Assembly (NCBI GenBank): GCA_963812885.1 | Contig: CAWEWZ010000002.1 | Coordinates: 124,001 to 188,000, forward strand | Source: Bog-756 sp963812885 | GTDB taxonomy: Bacteria; Actinomycetota; Acidimicrobiia; Acidimicrobiales; RAAP-2 | DNA length: 64,000 nt | Reading direction: 5' to 3' | In this document: positions 17,797-29,426 of the stretch, piece after piece | Layout: every line of letters begins with the position of its first letter | How positions within the stretch are numbered: the first letter of the stretch is position 1 | Program-made: the position numbers and the translations under genes | The notes under the pieces: generated by a model | Told to the model about the DNA's origin: nothing | Seen by the model: only the letters and a program-made list of their open reading frames with translations | Database searches by the model: none

Positions 17797-19231
17797 CTAG
17801 AGCTGGAGGGACTTGACCTCGAGGAACTCCTCCAGACCGAAGGAGCCGAACTCGCGCCCGTTGCCGGACTGCTTGTAGCCCCCGAACGGGGCCATCGGGA
17901 TTGAACCCCCCGCCGTTGACCTCTACCTGACCGGTCCGCAGTCGGCGGGCCACCTCCTTCGCCCGTTCGGGGTCTGCGGACCAGACGCCGCCGGCCAGTC
18001 CGTACTGGGTGTCATTGGCGATGTCGACGGCCTCGTCTTCGGAGTCGTAGGGGATGATGGCCAGCACCGGGCCGAAGATCTCGTCCCGGGCGATGGTCAT
18101 CTCCGGGGTCACCGAGGAGAACACGGTCGGCCTGACGAAGAATCCGGTGCCGAGGCCGTCGGGCGCCTCGACCCCTCCGGTCAGCAATCTGGCGCCCTCG
18201 CCGATGCCCTTGTCGATGTAGTTGCGGACCCGGTCGCGCTGGACGGCCGACACCAGAGGTCCGAGCCTGGTCCCGGCGTCGAAGGGATCCCCCGGGGTGA
18301 ACGACTCCGCCGCCACCGTGGCCAGCTCCTCGACCTCGGACAGCCGGTCCCGGGGAACCAGCATCCGGGTCAGGGCACTGCAGGTCTGCCCCGAGTTGAT
18401 GTAGCACTTGCGGACCCCGTCGGGCACGGCCTGGGACAGGTCGGCATCGTCGAGGATCACGTTGGCCGACTTCCCGCCCAGTTCGAGTGCCACCCGCTTG
18501 ACGGTGGCCGAAGCCACCTCGGAGACACGGCGGCCGGCCCGGGTGGAACCGGTGAACGAGACCATGTCCACATCGGGGTGGGCGGCGATGGCCTCCCCCA
18601 CCACCGGTCCGAACCCGGTGACCAGGTTGAACACACCGGCGGGCAGGCCGACCTGTTCGAAGATCTCGGCCAGCACGAAGGCGTTGAGCGGTGCCACCTC
18701 GCTCGGCTTGAGGACGACCGTGCACCCGGCGGCCAGCGCCGGGGCCACCTTGGCGGCGATCTGGTGGAGGGGGTAGTTCCACGGGGTGATGGCACCGACC
18801 ACGCCGATGGGCTCGCGGACCACCAGCGAGTTGCCGATGGTCTGCTCCCAGGTGAAGTCGGCCGCCACCTGGGCCATGGCGTTGAAGCTGTTCATGGGCA
18901 ACCCGACCTGGACCAGTTGGGAGAGCACCAGTGGCATCCCGACCTCGTGGGTGATGAGGGCGGCCAGGTCCTCCATCCGCTCGCCCAGCAGTCCGCCGAC
19001 CTTGGTCAACAGGTCCGTTCGCTCGGCCACCGGCGTGGTCGACCAACCCGGGAAGGCAGCGGCGGCCGCGGCCACCGCCCGATCGATGTCCTCGACGGTG
19101 CCCTCGGGCACCGTCCCGATGACGGCCTCGGTGGTCGAGTCGATCACGTCGATCGATCCGGAGCCGGTCGAGGGTACCCACCGCCCCCCGATGAAGAGCG
19201 AATCGCGGACGTCGGATTTCATGGTCGGCAT
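17797..19231 (-). CDS. NAD(P)+-dependent aldehyde dehydrogenase (one frameshift at the C-terminus)
   Basis: Oxidises an aldehyde to its acid. The start at 19231 (MPTMKSDVRDSLFIGGRW) follows GAGGAG. Catalytic features are complete: the cofactor/transition-state Asn in PWNYPLHQ, Lys in VLKPSEVAPL, the general base Glu in LELGGKSANV, and the nucleophile Cys in NSGQTCSALTR. Further motifs are FTGSTRAGRRV and EIFGPVLAII. Near 17900 the frame slips by a base; the proper ending runs PFGGYKQSGNGREFGSFGLE with a stop at 17797. The gene is convergent with the flavoprotein gene and divergent from a TetR regulator, which may control it. Substrate not determined. Confidence 0.92.
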
Positions 19232-19370
19232 GGCGCTCCTCTGACTCCCGTTCGGCATCGTCGTGCGCACGCCACATTAGATGGTCGGCCGAGTACGGGA
19301 CGGCTGGCCGCGGGGCGTGGTGAGCCGGCCCGGTGGCCCGTTCCGCTCTTGCATAACGCATCCGATATAT

Positions 19371-19392
19371 GTACGGTGGGCGGCCACCATAC
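19371..19392. promoter_or_regulatory. Imperfect 22-bp palindrome, candidate TetR operator
   Basis: The arms GTACGGTGG (19371-19379) and CCACCATAC (19384-19392) form an interrupted palindrome in which 18 of 22 positions are symmetrical. It ends 20 bases before the TetR start codon at 19413 and lies in the spacer between TetR and the aldehyde dehydrogenase, the usual place for a TetR-family operator. Binding is inferred. Confidence 0.5.
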
Positions 19393-19412
19393 CCAACCCG
19401 GTCCGGGGGGAC

Positions 19413-20087
19413 ATGCCGAAGACCCAAGAGGAACGCAAGGCCGAGACGAGGGCGCGTCTGCTCTCGGCGGCGGCCGAGCTCTTCGCCGACCAGGGCGTCG
19501 ACGCGGTGTCGGTCGACGCGGTGGCCGAGGCCGCCGGCCGGACGTCAGGAGCGGTCTACGCCCACTTCGGCAGCAAACAGGGTCTGCTCCTCGCCCTCCT
19601 CGGCTCGTGGAAGGACTCGGTGCGCACCGTGCTGCTGGCCGAGGTGGCCGTCACCGACTCCCCCGAGGGCCAGCTGGCCGCAGTGTGGGACAACGTCGCC
19701 GGGACCGCCGACACCGACTCGGGGCGGTGGGCACTCCTCGAGCACGAGCTCTGGCTCCGGGCGGCCCGCGACCCCGAGGTGGCCGAGGTCATACGGGCCC
19801 GCGACGCCGAGGCCCGTCGCTTCAGCGCCCACCAGCTGGAGGGATGGACGGCGGCCGTCGGCTCCCGCCCGTCGGCGGCGCCGGAGGAGCTGGCCGTCCT
19901 GGTCAAGGCGCTGCTCACCGGACTGGCCATGCAGCGCCGGCTGGCACCCGAGGCGGTGAGCGACGACCTCGCCGTGCGCGGTCTCGGCGCCCTGGTGGGC
20001 TTGGCCATCGCTCGCGGGTCCGGTCGAATGCACCTACTCCGCCCCGTCCACCACCCATTCGAAGGTCACAACCGAAGGAGCACCGTC
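19413..20087 (+). CDS. TetR/AcrR-family transcriptional regulator (stop codon not found; runs into next gene)
   Basis: MPKTQEERKAETRARLLSAA begins a standard TetR N-terminal domain, with the helix-turn-helix AVAEAAGRTSGAVYAHFGSK and a ligand domain ending around VSDDLAVRGLGALVGLAIAR. GGGGGG stands 5 bases before the ATG at 19413. In the given sequence the frame has no stop and passes straight into the nitronate monooxygenase gene. A lost single base near 20020 would give an ATGA overlap (stop at 20089-20091), so an indel is more likely than a true fusion; the end coordinate is therefore nominal. Divergent from the aldehyde dehydrogenase gene. Confidence 0.85.
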
Positions 20088-21209
20088 ATGAACACAGAGA
20101 TCCGCCAGAAGCTCGGCATCGAGTTCCCCATCTTCGCCTTCACCCACTGCCGGGACGTGGTCGCCGCCGTCACCAACGCCGGTGGCATCGGGGTCCTCGG
20201 AGCCATCGGCTTCTCTCCCGAGCAGCTCGAGGTGGAGCTGACCTGGATCGACGAGCACGTCGGCGACAAGCCCTACGGCGTGGACATCGTGATCCCGGCC
20301 AAGTACGAGGGCATGGACGAGATGGATCCGGACAAGCTCGAGGCACAGATCCGCGCCCTGGTGCCGCCCCAGCACAAGGAGTTCGCCCTCAAGATCCTGG
20401 CCGACCACCACGTCCCCGAGATCCCCGAGGCGGAGCGGTCCTCCAACGGCATGATCGGGTGGACCGCGGCCCACGCCGCCGGGCTGCTGACGGTGGCCCT
20501 CGGCCATCCCAACGTGAAGCTCATCGCCAATGCGCTGGGGACCCCGCCGCCCGACGTGGTGGAGCGGGTGCAAGGGGCCGGCCTGATGATCGGGGCGCTG
20601 GCCGGTTCGGTCAAGCACGCGCTCAATCACAAGGCGGCCGGACTCGACTTCATCATCTGCCAGGGATCGGAAGGTGGCGGCCACACCGGCGACGTGGGCA
20701 GCATCGTGCTGTGGCCCGAGGTGGTGGACGCCGTCGCCCCCATCCCGGTGCTGGCCGCGGGCGGGGTGGGCAGCGGACGCCAGATGGCTGCGGCCATGGC
20801 CCTCGGCGCCCAGGGGGTGTGGTCCGGCACTTTGTGGCTCACCGTCGAAGAGGCCGACATCCCGCCCAAGCAGATGGAGACCTACCTGGCCGCCACCAGC
20901 CGCGACACGATCCGATCCCGGTCGTTCACCGGCAAGCCGTGCCGGATGCTCAAGAACGACTGGACCGACGCCTGGGAGGCCGAGGACACCCCGGATCCGC
21001 TGCCCATGCCGCTGCAGATGATGGTGGCCATCGAGGCGGTGTCGCGGGGCCATCGCTACCCCGAACAGGCCAAGGACGTGAACTTCAACCCGTGCGGACA
21101 GGTCATCGGGCGGGCCACCACGGTCCGGAAGGCCAAGGACGTCGTCTTCTCGATGGTCGAGGACTACCTGGAGGCCACCGAGCGGTTGCAGGCCGGGGTG
21201 GCCGTCTGA
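20088..21209 (+). CDS. Nitronate monooxygenase-family flavoprotein
   Basis: FMN-dependent TIM-barrel enzyme of the NMO/2-nitropropane dioxygenase family, which oxidises alkyl nitronates or, in many actinobacterial members, acts as an enoyl reductase-like enzyme. The product starts MNTEIRQKLGIEFPIFAFTH and is about 373 residues. The FMN phosphate and active-site segments are present: FIICQGSEGGGHTGDVGS (with the catalytic His of GGHTG), VLAAGGVGSGRQMAAAMA and LGAQGVWSGTLWL. A strong GAAGGAG lies 7 bases before the ATG at 20088. It is directly downstream of TetR. NMO activity itself is not certain; ENR-type function is an alternative. Confidence 0.87.
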   Translation: MNTEIRQKLGIEFPIFAFTHCRDVVAAVTNAGGIGVLGAIGFSPEQLEVELTWIDEHVGDKPYGVDIVIPAKYEGMDEMDPDKLEAQIRALVPPQHKEFALKILADHHVPEIPEAERSSNGMIGWTAAHAAGLLTVALGHPNVKLIANALGTPPPDVVERVQGAGLMIGALAGSVKHALNHKAAGLDFIICQGSEGGGHTGDVGSIVLWPEVVDAVAPIPVLAAGGVGSGRQMAAAMALGAQGVWSGTLWLTVEEADIPPKQMETYLAATSRDTIRSRSFTGKPCRMLKNDWTDAWEAEDTPDPLPMPLQMMVAIEAVSRGHRYPEQAKDVNFNPCGQVIGRATTVRKAKDVVFSMVEDYLEATERLQAGVAV

Positions 21210-21270
21210 TCCGACCGGGGATGTCGTCCAGCCAGGTCTTCTCCCTGATCTGCCGTAGTATCTCGGGACG

Positions 21271-23343
<2,073 letters not shown>

Positions 23344-23376
23344 CCCGGTCGGGCCCGGCCGCGCCCGGCCCCTCGC

Positions 23377-24370
23377 TCAGCGGCGCTGCAGCCTGACCTC
23401 CAACGCGTCACGGAGGGCGTCGCCCACGAAGTTGAAGGCCACCACCACCAGGATGATGGCGATGCCGGCCGGATAGATCTCCCACCACCAGCCGTTGCCG
23501 GCGGCGTTGGCCCCGTTGGAGAGCATGGTTCCCCAGTCGGTCTGCGGGGAGGGGACGCCGAAGCCGAGGAACCCGAGCGCGGCCAGCAGCAGGATCGAGT
23601 CGGCGACCTGGAAGGTGGCGAACACCACGATGGTGCCGATGGCGTTGGGGATGATGTGCCGCCCGACGATCCGGCTCTTCCCACCGCCCATCACCCGGAC
23701 CGCTTCGACGTATTCGCGGACGCGCAGCGTCAGCGTCTCGCCCCGGATGAGCCGGGCCGGGATCAGCCAGCTGACGAAGGCGATGACGACGATGAGGAGT
23801 GCTTCGGAGGCGTGGTAGATGGTGACCAGGGCGATGAGGAGGAACAGGACGGGGATGGACAGGAGGATGTCGACGAAGCGCATGGCCAGTGAATCGACCC
23901 AGCCCCCGAAGAAGCCCGAGACCGCCCCGTAGAGCACCCCGACCACGGTGGCCACGAAGGCCGAGGCGAAGCCCACGATGAGCGAGGTCTGTCCGCCGTA
24001 CATGAGCCGGCCCAGGATGTCGAACCCGGTTCCGTCCGTGCCCAGGGGGTGTCCGTTGCCCGGGGGCGCGTTCTGGTTGTTGAGCAGGGCCGCCTGCTGA
24101 TTGGTCTGATTGGTGTGGTAGAAGTGCGGCCCGAGGAAGCAGAACAGCGACCATGCCGACGATGACCAGCAGCCCGGCGACGGCCAGCTTGTTCTCGATG
24201 AAGACGCGGAAGATCTGCACACCGAGCCCACCGACGTTGGCCGATTCACCGCCCTCGGGCTCGAGCACCAGGTCCGGCCGCAGGGTCTCGCCCATCCCCA
24301 TGGGGATGCGGGACGTCCCGGTATCGAGGCCGGTGACCGGGTCCTCGATGAAGTCGTCATCGTTGGCCAT
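23377..24370 (-). CDS. Peptide ABC transporter permease, DppC type (one frameshift)
   Basis: Inner-membrane permease of the DppC/OppC family. The start MANDDDFIEDPVTG (24370) leads through a cytosolic N-terminus and a first transmembrane helix (KLAVAGLLVIVGMVAVLL). The frame changes near 24150, then come the long periplasmic loop with HPLGTDGTGFDILGRLMYG, helices such as SLIVGFASAFVATVVGVLYG, and the EAA-type coupling loop EYVEAVRVMGGGKSRIVGRH, followed by LGFLGFGVPSPQTDWGTML. The start overlaps the dppB stop by one base (TGATG), showing translational coupling. Confidence 0.92.
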
Positions 24371-25327
24371 CAGTTCCCTCCTCCGAACCTGATGCGGGGG
24401 TCGGCCACTGCATAGAGGATGTCGGCGATCAGCGAACCGAGCACGGTGGCCACGGTGACCACCAGGGTTGTTCCGAGCACCAGGGGGATGTCACTGTTCT
24501 CGGAGGCATAGACCACGAGCAGGCCCATGCCCGGGTAGTTGAAGACCGTCTCGGTGATGACCGCCCCGCTCACGATGGCAGGGAGGGACAGGCCGAGCAG
24601 GGTCAGGATGGGGATGAGGGCGTTTCGCAGCGCGTGGCCGTAGAGGACCCGTCTGTTGCTCGCACCCTTGGCCCGGGCCGTCCGGATGTAGTCCTCGGTC
24701 AGGGCATCCATCATCGACGATCGCATGTACCGGCTGAACGAGGCGATGGTGATGGCGGCCAGCGTCACGATCGGCATCACGAAGGCGCGGGGGTCGGTGA
24801 ACACGGCCCAGGGCGAGGCGTTGCTCGGCGGCGACACCGGAAACCAGTGGAGATCGAACGAGAAGAAGATGATCAGGAGGGTGCCCAGCAGGAACGCGGG
24901 CATGGCATAGAGGATGAAGGACAGGCCGGTCAGGCGTGTAGTCGGTGACCGTGTTGCGCCGGACGACCTGCAGGATGCCGAGCGGTATGGAGATGACCAG
25001 GGCCACCAGGGTGGCCGTCCCCACCAGCACGAGGGTCTTTCCCAACCGCTCCCTGATGACGGCGGTGACCCCTTGGTTGTACTTGTAGGAGTAGCCCAGG
25101 TTGCCGTGCAGCAGATTGAGGATGTAGTGGTAGAACTGGTCCCACACCGGCTGATTGAGGCCGTTCAACTTGTTGAAGTGGGCGATCGTCACCGGGGTGG
25201 CCTTGCTGCCGAGCACGGCTCGGGCTTCCCCGCCGGGGATGAGCTGGCCCAGCACGAAGACGATCAGGGTGACCCCAAGGATCACCACGATCGCCTGGAG
25301 GAACCGCCGAAGCAGATAGCCCGTCAT
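24370..25327 (-). CDS. Peptide ABC transporter permease, DppB type (one frameshift)
   Basis: Permease partner of the DppC-type protein. The N-terminus MTGYLLRRFLQAIVVILGVT is the typical DppB/OppB start, with LIPGGEARAVLGSK, GLNQPVWDQFYHYI and HGNLGYSYKYNQGV. After a frame change near 24935 the C-terminal half continues: MPAFLLGTLLIIFFSFDLHW, the EAA loop EDYIRTARAKGASNRRVLYG, and AVITETVFNYPGMGLLV, ending RIRFGGGN. About 318 residues in total. Cotranscribed with the downstream DppC gene and probably with the upstream binding-protein gene, 143 bases away. Confidence 0.92.
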
Positions 25328-25470
25328 GCCGCCGTCACCGTGGCGGCAGGATAGCCGGTCGGATACTGCCCCGCCCGGACGTCGGGAGGCCCGCGCCAGG
25401 GCCCGTCGCCCGCGACCCGGGCACCCCCTCGGTCATGGTGCCGCGCTTGCCGGTCAGCCGGTTGGCGCGG

Positions 25471-27377
25471 CTACGAGTTCCAGCGCCAGTTCTCGGGATT
25501 GATGGCCCACAGCGGGCTCTGGGGCGTCACCCCACTCAGTCCCTTCTGGATTTCGGTCATCTGCGTCACATAGTTCGGCTGGTAGACCACCGGCAGCTGC
25601 GTGGCCAGATAGTTCTCGTACTTGACCAGATTGACGTCCGGACGTGTTGGTGGCCTTGATGTTGGCGTCGTTGGTGGCGTCGGAGTAGTTCCCCGAGTTC
25701 GAACCGGCACCGCTCTGGAAGATCGCCTCACCGGTCGGGTAGTAGTCCGGAGCGAAGACCCAGCCCGCACCCCAGTTCTGGAGCTGCCAGGCACACCCGC
25801 TCGGGCACGGGACGGCGGTCCCGATCACCGAGTTGAACGACGCCGAGGTCAGCGTGACGTTGATGCCCGCCTGGGCCCAGCTCGACTTCTCGGCGTTCAT
25901 GGTGTTGGCGGTGATGGTGACCCCGCTGGCGTACTGCAGGACGAAGGCCAGCTGGGCGCCGGCCGGAATGCCGGCACCGCACTCGTCGGCCGCCGTCCCC
26001 GGCTTGGTGCAGGTCGAGGTTCCGCCGGGCACGACCTTCCATCCGTGCGACTCGAGCAGGGACTTGGCCTTGCCCGGGTTGTAGGGGTAGGGGTTCGACT
26101 TCTCGAAGCTGGAGGCAAAGTTGTTGGCCGGATACACGGGCACCGGGCCATAGGTGGTGATGCCGTAGTTGTGGTACAGCTTCTTGATGTACAGGGGCTG
26201 GTCCACGAGGTCCTGGAAGGCCTGGCGGAAGTAGAGCTGGGAGAAGATCTTCCCGGCGTTGCCGTTGTCACCGGTGGAGTCGAAGTTGTACGGGAAGTAG
26301 TTGATGGACCAGGTGTAGAGCGGGTCGAGGGTGAAGTTGCTCAACCGGGGGTTGTTGGGACCGGCGGTCAAGGGGTCGGACGTGGTGGCGGTGATGTCCT
26401 GGGACGGGAGATATCCCACATTGACCTGGCCACCGACCAGTGCGTTGAACTCGGCCGAATCCGACGTGTACGGCAGCTCGATGAACTTCTTGATGGTGGG
26501 CTTGACGGGACCCGAATAGGTCGGGTTGGGGACCATGGTGACGTTGCCGGTGCCGTCGAAGTGGGTGAGCCGGAACGGCCCGTCCACCACCTGCCAGATC
26601 GGGTTGGTGGCGTAGGTCGAGAACGAGTTGTTGGTGGCGTTGGGATTGGCCGGGTTGTAGCCGGCCTGCTTGGACAGGAAGGTGTAGACGGCCGTACACG
26701 CGGTGTCGGCCGTACCGTAGGGTGCCGCCGAACATCCCCCCGAACCGGCCTTGGCCCCCGGCGAGGTGATGTCCCAGGCCACCGGCATCGGGGTGATCTG
26801 CGACAGCTCGTTGTAGGTGAACCAGTACGAGTTGACCGTGCCCGGTGACCGTGAAGGTCAGCTTGGTCGGGCTGTTGGCCACCACGCTGGACAGATTGTC
26901 GGGAATGGCTCCGGCGGAGTAACCGGCCCAGTTGGCCTTCTGGGCGTGCAGCATGTTCATCCAGAACATGACGTCCTGGGCGGTGACCGTCTCACCGTTG
27001 GACCACTTGTAGGGCTTGAGGGTCACGGTGACCGTGCTTCCGCCGTTGGTGTACACCGGGTTCTGGGCCAACGACAGTGACGGATTGAGGTTGGGTGTGT
27101 TGCCGTTGCCGAACCAGTACAGCGGGCGATACATCAGCTGCTGGAACTGGTTGATGTTGTTCACACTGAAGAAGGCCAGGCTCATGAACGGGAAGATGTA
27201 GTTCGGGGGCGTCTGGGCCGCCTCGGCATAGGTCGCCGTCGTCTGGCCTCCCGAGCCACCGTTGGAGGTGGACGGGGACGAACTGCAGGCGGTGGCCACC
27301 AGGGCCAGGGTCAGGAGGCCGGCCACCACTCCCCCGCGCATCATGTGTCGCCGTTTCCCGGAGCCCTGCTTGTCCAT
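25471..27377 (-). CDS. Extracellular solute-binding protein family 5 lipoprotein (two frameshifts)
   Basis: The receptor of the peptide-type ABC transporter. The ATG at 27377 follows AAGGTGAC. An N-terminal signal of the lipoprotein kind (HMMRGGVVAGLLTLALVATA then Cys) is followed by a Ser/Gly-rich linker. Family-5 features are YKWSNGETVTAQDVMFWMNM and, after a frame change near 26840, PVAWDITSPGAKAG, NNSFSTYATNPIWQVVDGPF and YFRQAFQDLVDQPLYIKKL. A second change near 25645 gives the ending LPVVYQPNYVTQMTEIQKG and ENWRWNS. Total about 635 residues. The lipobox has Ala at the -3 position, slightly off consensus. Ligand unknown; peptides are the default guess. Confidence 0.9.
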
Positions 27378-27441
27378 GTTGTCACCTTGTCTGTCGGGAG
27401 CGATTTCCACCACTCGGACCAGCACCTACCCAGTTCGCGGT

Positions 27442-27471
27442 ACCGTAACCCAATTGTCACGTCGGACTCAA
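27442..27471 (-). promoter_or_regulatory. Candidate promoter of the peptide-transporter operon
   Basis: Reading leftward, TTGAGT (27466-27471) and TACGGT (27442-27447) are spaced by 18 bases, resembling a housekeeping sigma-factor promoter. The -10 element is 64 bases before the solute-binding-protein ATG at 27377. Matches are partial, so this is a weak prediction. Confidence 0.35.
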
Positions 27472-27643
27472 CAGTTTCCGTCCGGCGAGCGACTCCTGTT
27501 CGCAATTTCATTGCCGGGAGGGGACGAGACCGACGAAAAGTGTCGTCGGAGGGACAACGGCACCGGCCAGACCGGGCGACGAGAGGTTGGTGTCAGAGCA
27601 TCCGAGTAGATCGATCGGTTATCTCTGGTAGGGAACGGGCCTG

Positions 27644-27960
27644 GTGATCTCCTCCAAGCTCCTCGGTACCAAGGAATGGTTCGTGATCCACCATTCCGAT
27701 TGCGGCATGGAATTCTTCACCGACGAGGTGATGCGGGGATTACTGGCCAGCAGCCTCGAGACCGCACGACTGGGCCCGGACGGCTTCTCCGCCGTCGGGT
27801 CCGGTCCGGGATCGTCGGAGGCGCCTACTTCGACTGGCTGACCATCGACGACAGTCACAAGCGCGTGGTCGACGACGTGTCGCGGATCCGCTCCCATCCG
27901 CTGGCGCCCGGGGACATCCCCATCTCCGGCTATCTCTACGACGTGACCGCCGCCGGCTGA
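27644..27960 (+). pseudogene. 5'-truncated beta-carbonic anhydrase remnant
   Basis: The piece reads SKLLGTKEWFVIHHSDCGME, FFTDEVMRGLL and SLETARLGPDGFSAVG, then, after a one-base frame change near 27825, YFDWLTIDDSHKRVVDDVSR and PISGYLYDVTAAG. This is the C-terminal half of an actinobacterial beta-carbonic anhydrase (CO2 to bicarbonate, Zn enzyme) with the zinc ligands of HHSDCG. The N-terminal half with the Cys-x-Asp-x-Arg site is absent, and nothing like it is found in the 260 bases upstream. The remnant therefore cannot be an active enzyme. The start given is the first codon of the readable homology. Confidence 0.75.
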
Positions 27961-28070
27961 ACGAAGTGGGTGAGGCGTCCAAGGCGGGTCTGCCCGTGTG
28001 ACCCGACCTCTGGCCGCGCCCTGCGGGCCGGGGGCTCGTCGGAGGTCGTCACCTGTCTTAACGTAAGGGC

Positions 28071-29426
28071 ATGCGCTTCGTCATCATCGGGGGCGGTCCG
28101 GCGGGAAACCAGGCCGCCACCCATGCGGCGAGCAGGGGCGTGGACGTGACCCTCGTCGAACGGGACGTGGTCGGGGGCGCGGCCAACCTGTGGGACTGCA
28201 TCCCGTCCAAGGCCATGATCGCCACCGGCGGGGCCATGTCCAACCTGCGGCGGATGGCGGGTATGGGGGTGGTGGGCAGCGAGGGCTCGATCGACCTCGA
28301 AGTGGTCCGCCAGCGCATCGGGGCCATCGTCGACCGGCTCGAGGACACCAACGAGAAGATCCTCCACAGCCAGGACGTCAACCTGGTCCGCGGATCGGCC
28401 CGCCTGGTCGACGCCCACACCGTGGTCGCCGACACCGTCGACGGAGAGTGCTCCTTCGAGGCCGACTCCATCCTGATCAGTACGGGGAGCCGGCCCCGGG
28501 TACCCGACTGGGCCGTGCTGGACGCCGACCGGATGCTGTCCACCCGCGACGCCTATCCGCCCAAGGTGCTCCCCGGACACCTGGTCGTGGTCGGTTCGGG
28601 CGTCACCGGGGTCGAGTTCGTGCACCTCTTCTCGTCGTTGGGCTCCGAGGTCACCCTGATCGTGAGCCGCCAGCAGGTCCTTCCCCACAAGGACCCCGAG
28701 GTGGCGGCCGTGCTCGAAGCCGACTTCACCGGGCGGGGCGTGCACCTCCTGAAGGGGGCCCGGGCGGTGGGCGCGGTGCGGTCGGACACCGGGGTGACGG
28801 TCCACTGCGACGACGGCCGGGTGGTGGACGCCACCCACGCCCTGCTGGCCGTGGGATCGATCCCCAACTCGGAAGGCCTGGGCCTCGAGCACGCCGGCGT
28901 CGAGGTCGACCCCGACGGCTACCTGCCCATCAACCGGCACTGCCAGACCAACGTGGGCCACATCTTCGCCGCCGGTGATGTCTCGGGGAAACTCCCGCTC
29001 TCGTCGGTGGCCGCCATGCAGGGCCGGCAGGTGGCCGACTACGTGGTGGGCGGCCATTCGGTGACCCACCGCCATCCCAACTACGAGAGCGCGCCGTCCG
29101 CCATCTTCACCGAACCGGAGATCGCCGATGTCGGCCTGGCCGAAGCCGATGCCTTCGCCGAGGGGCGGAAGATCCGGGTGACCAAGGTTCCGTTCGCGGC
29201 CAGCGCCCGGGCGCTGATCGACAACGACTCCCGCGGGTTCGTCAAGATCATCACCGATCCGGCGACCGGCATCGTCCTCGGCGGGTCCATCGTGGGGCAG
29301 AACGCGTCGGAGCTCATCTCGGTGCTGGCCGTGGCCGTGACGGGAAGGCTCCGGGTGGCCGACATCGTCGAAGCCATGCTGGTACACCCGACCTTGGCGG
29401 AGGCGTTGGCGGAAGCAGCCGAGTGA
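28071..29426 (+). CDS. Dihydrolipoamide dehydrogenase-like pyridine nucleotide-disulfide oxidoreductase (LpdA-type)
   Basis: A 451-residue FAD flavoprotein. FAD loop MRFVIIGGGPAGNQAATHAA, NAD(P) loop VVVGSGVTGVEFVHLFSS, FAD-binding GHIFAAGDVSG and a C-terminal dimerisation domain with EPEIADVGL and VHPTLAEAL. The redox site reads GGAANLWDCIPSKAM: the first Cys of the usual CxxxxC pair is replaced, so no redox disulfide can form, as in the mycobacterial LpdA-type quinone/NAD(P)H dehydrogenases. The C-terminal HPTLAE motif is retained. The stop overlaps the next start (TGATG). A role as NAD(P)H:quinone reductase or transhydrogenase is more likely than a lipoamide dehydrogenase; that is inference. 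Confidence 0.9.
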   Translation: MRFVIIGGGPAGNQAATHAASRGVDVTLVERDVVGGAANLWDCIPSKAMIATGGAMSNLRRMAGMGVVGSEGSIDLEVVRQRIGAIVDRLEDTNEKILHSQDVNLVRGSARLVDAHTVVADTVDGECSFEADSILISTGSRPRVPDWAVLDADRMLSTRDAYPPKVLPGHLVVVGSGVTGVEFVHLFSSLGSEVTLIVSRQQVLPHKDPEVAAVLEADFTGRGVHLLKGARAVGAVRSDTGVTVHCDDGRVVDATHALLAVGSIPNSEGLGLEHAGVEVDPDGYLPINRHCQTNVGHIFAAGDVSGKLPLSSVAAMQGRQVADYVVGGHSVTHRHPNYESAPSAIFTEPEIADVGLAEADAFAEGRKIRVTKVPFAASARALIDNDSRGFVKIITDPATGIVLGGSIVGQNASELISVLAVAVTGRLRVADIVEAMLVHPTLAEALAEAAE

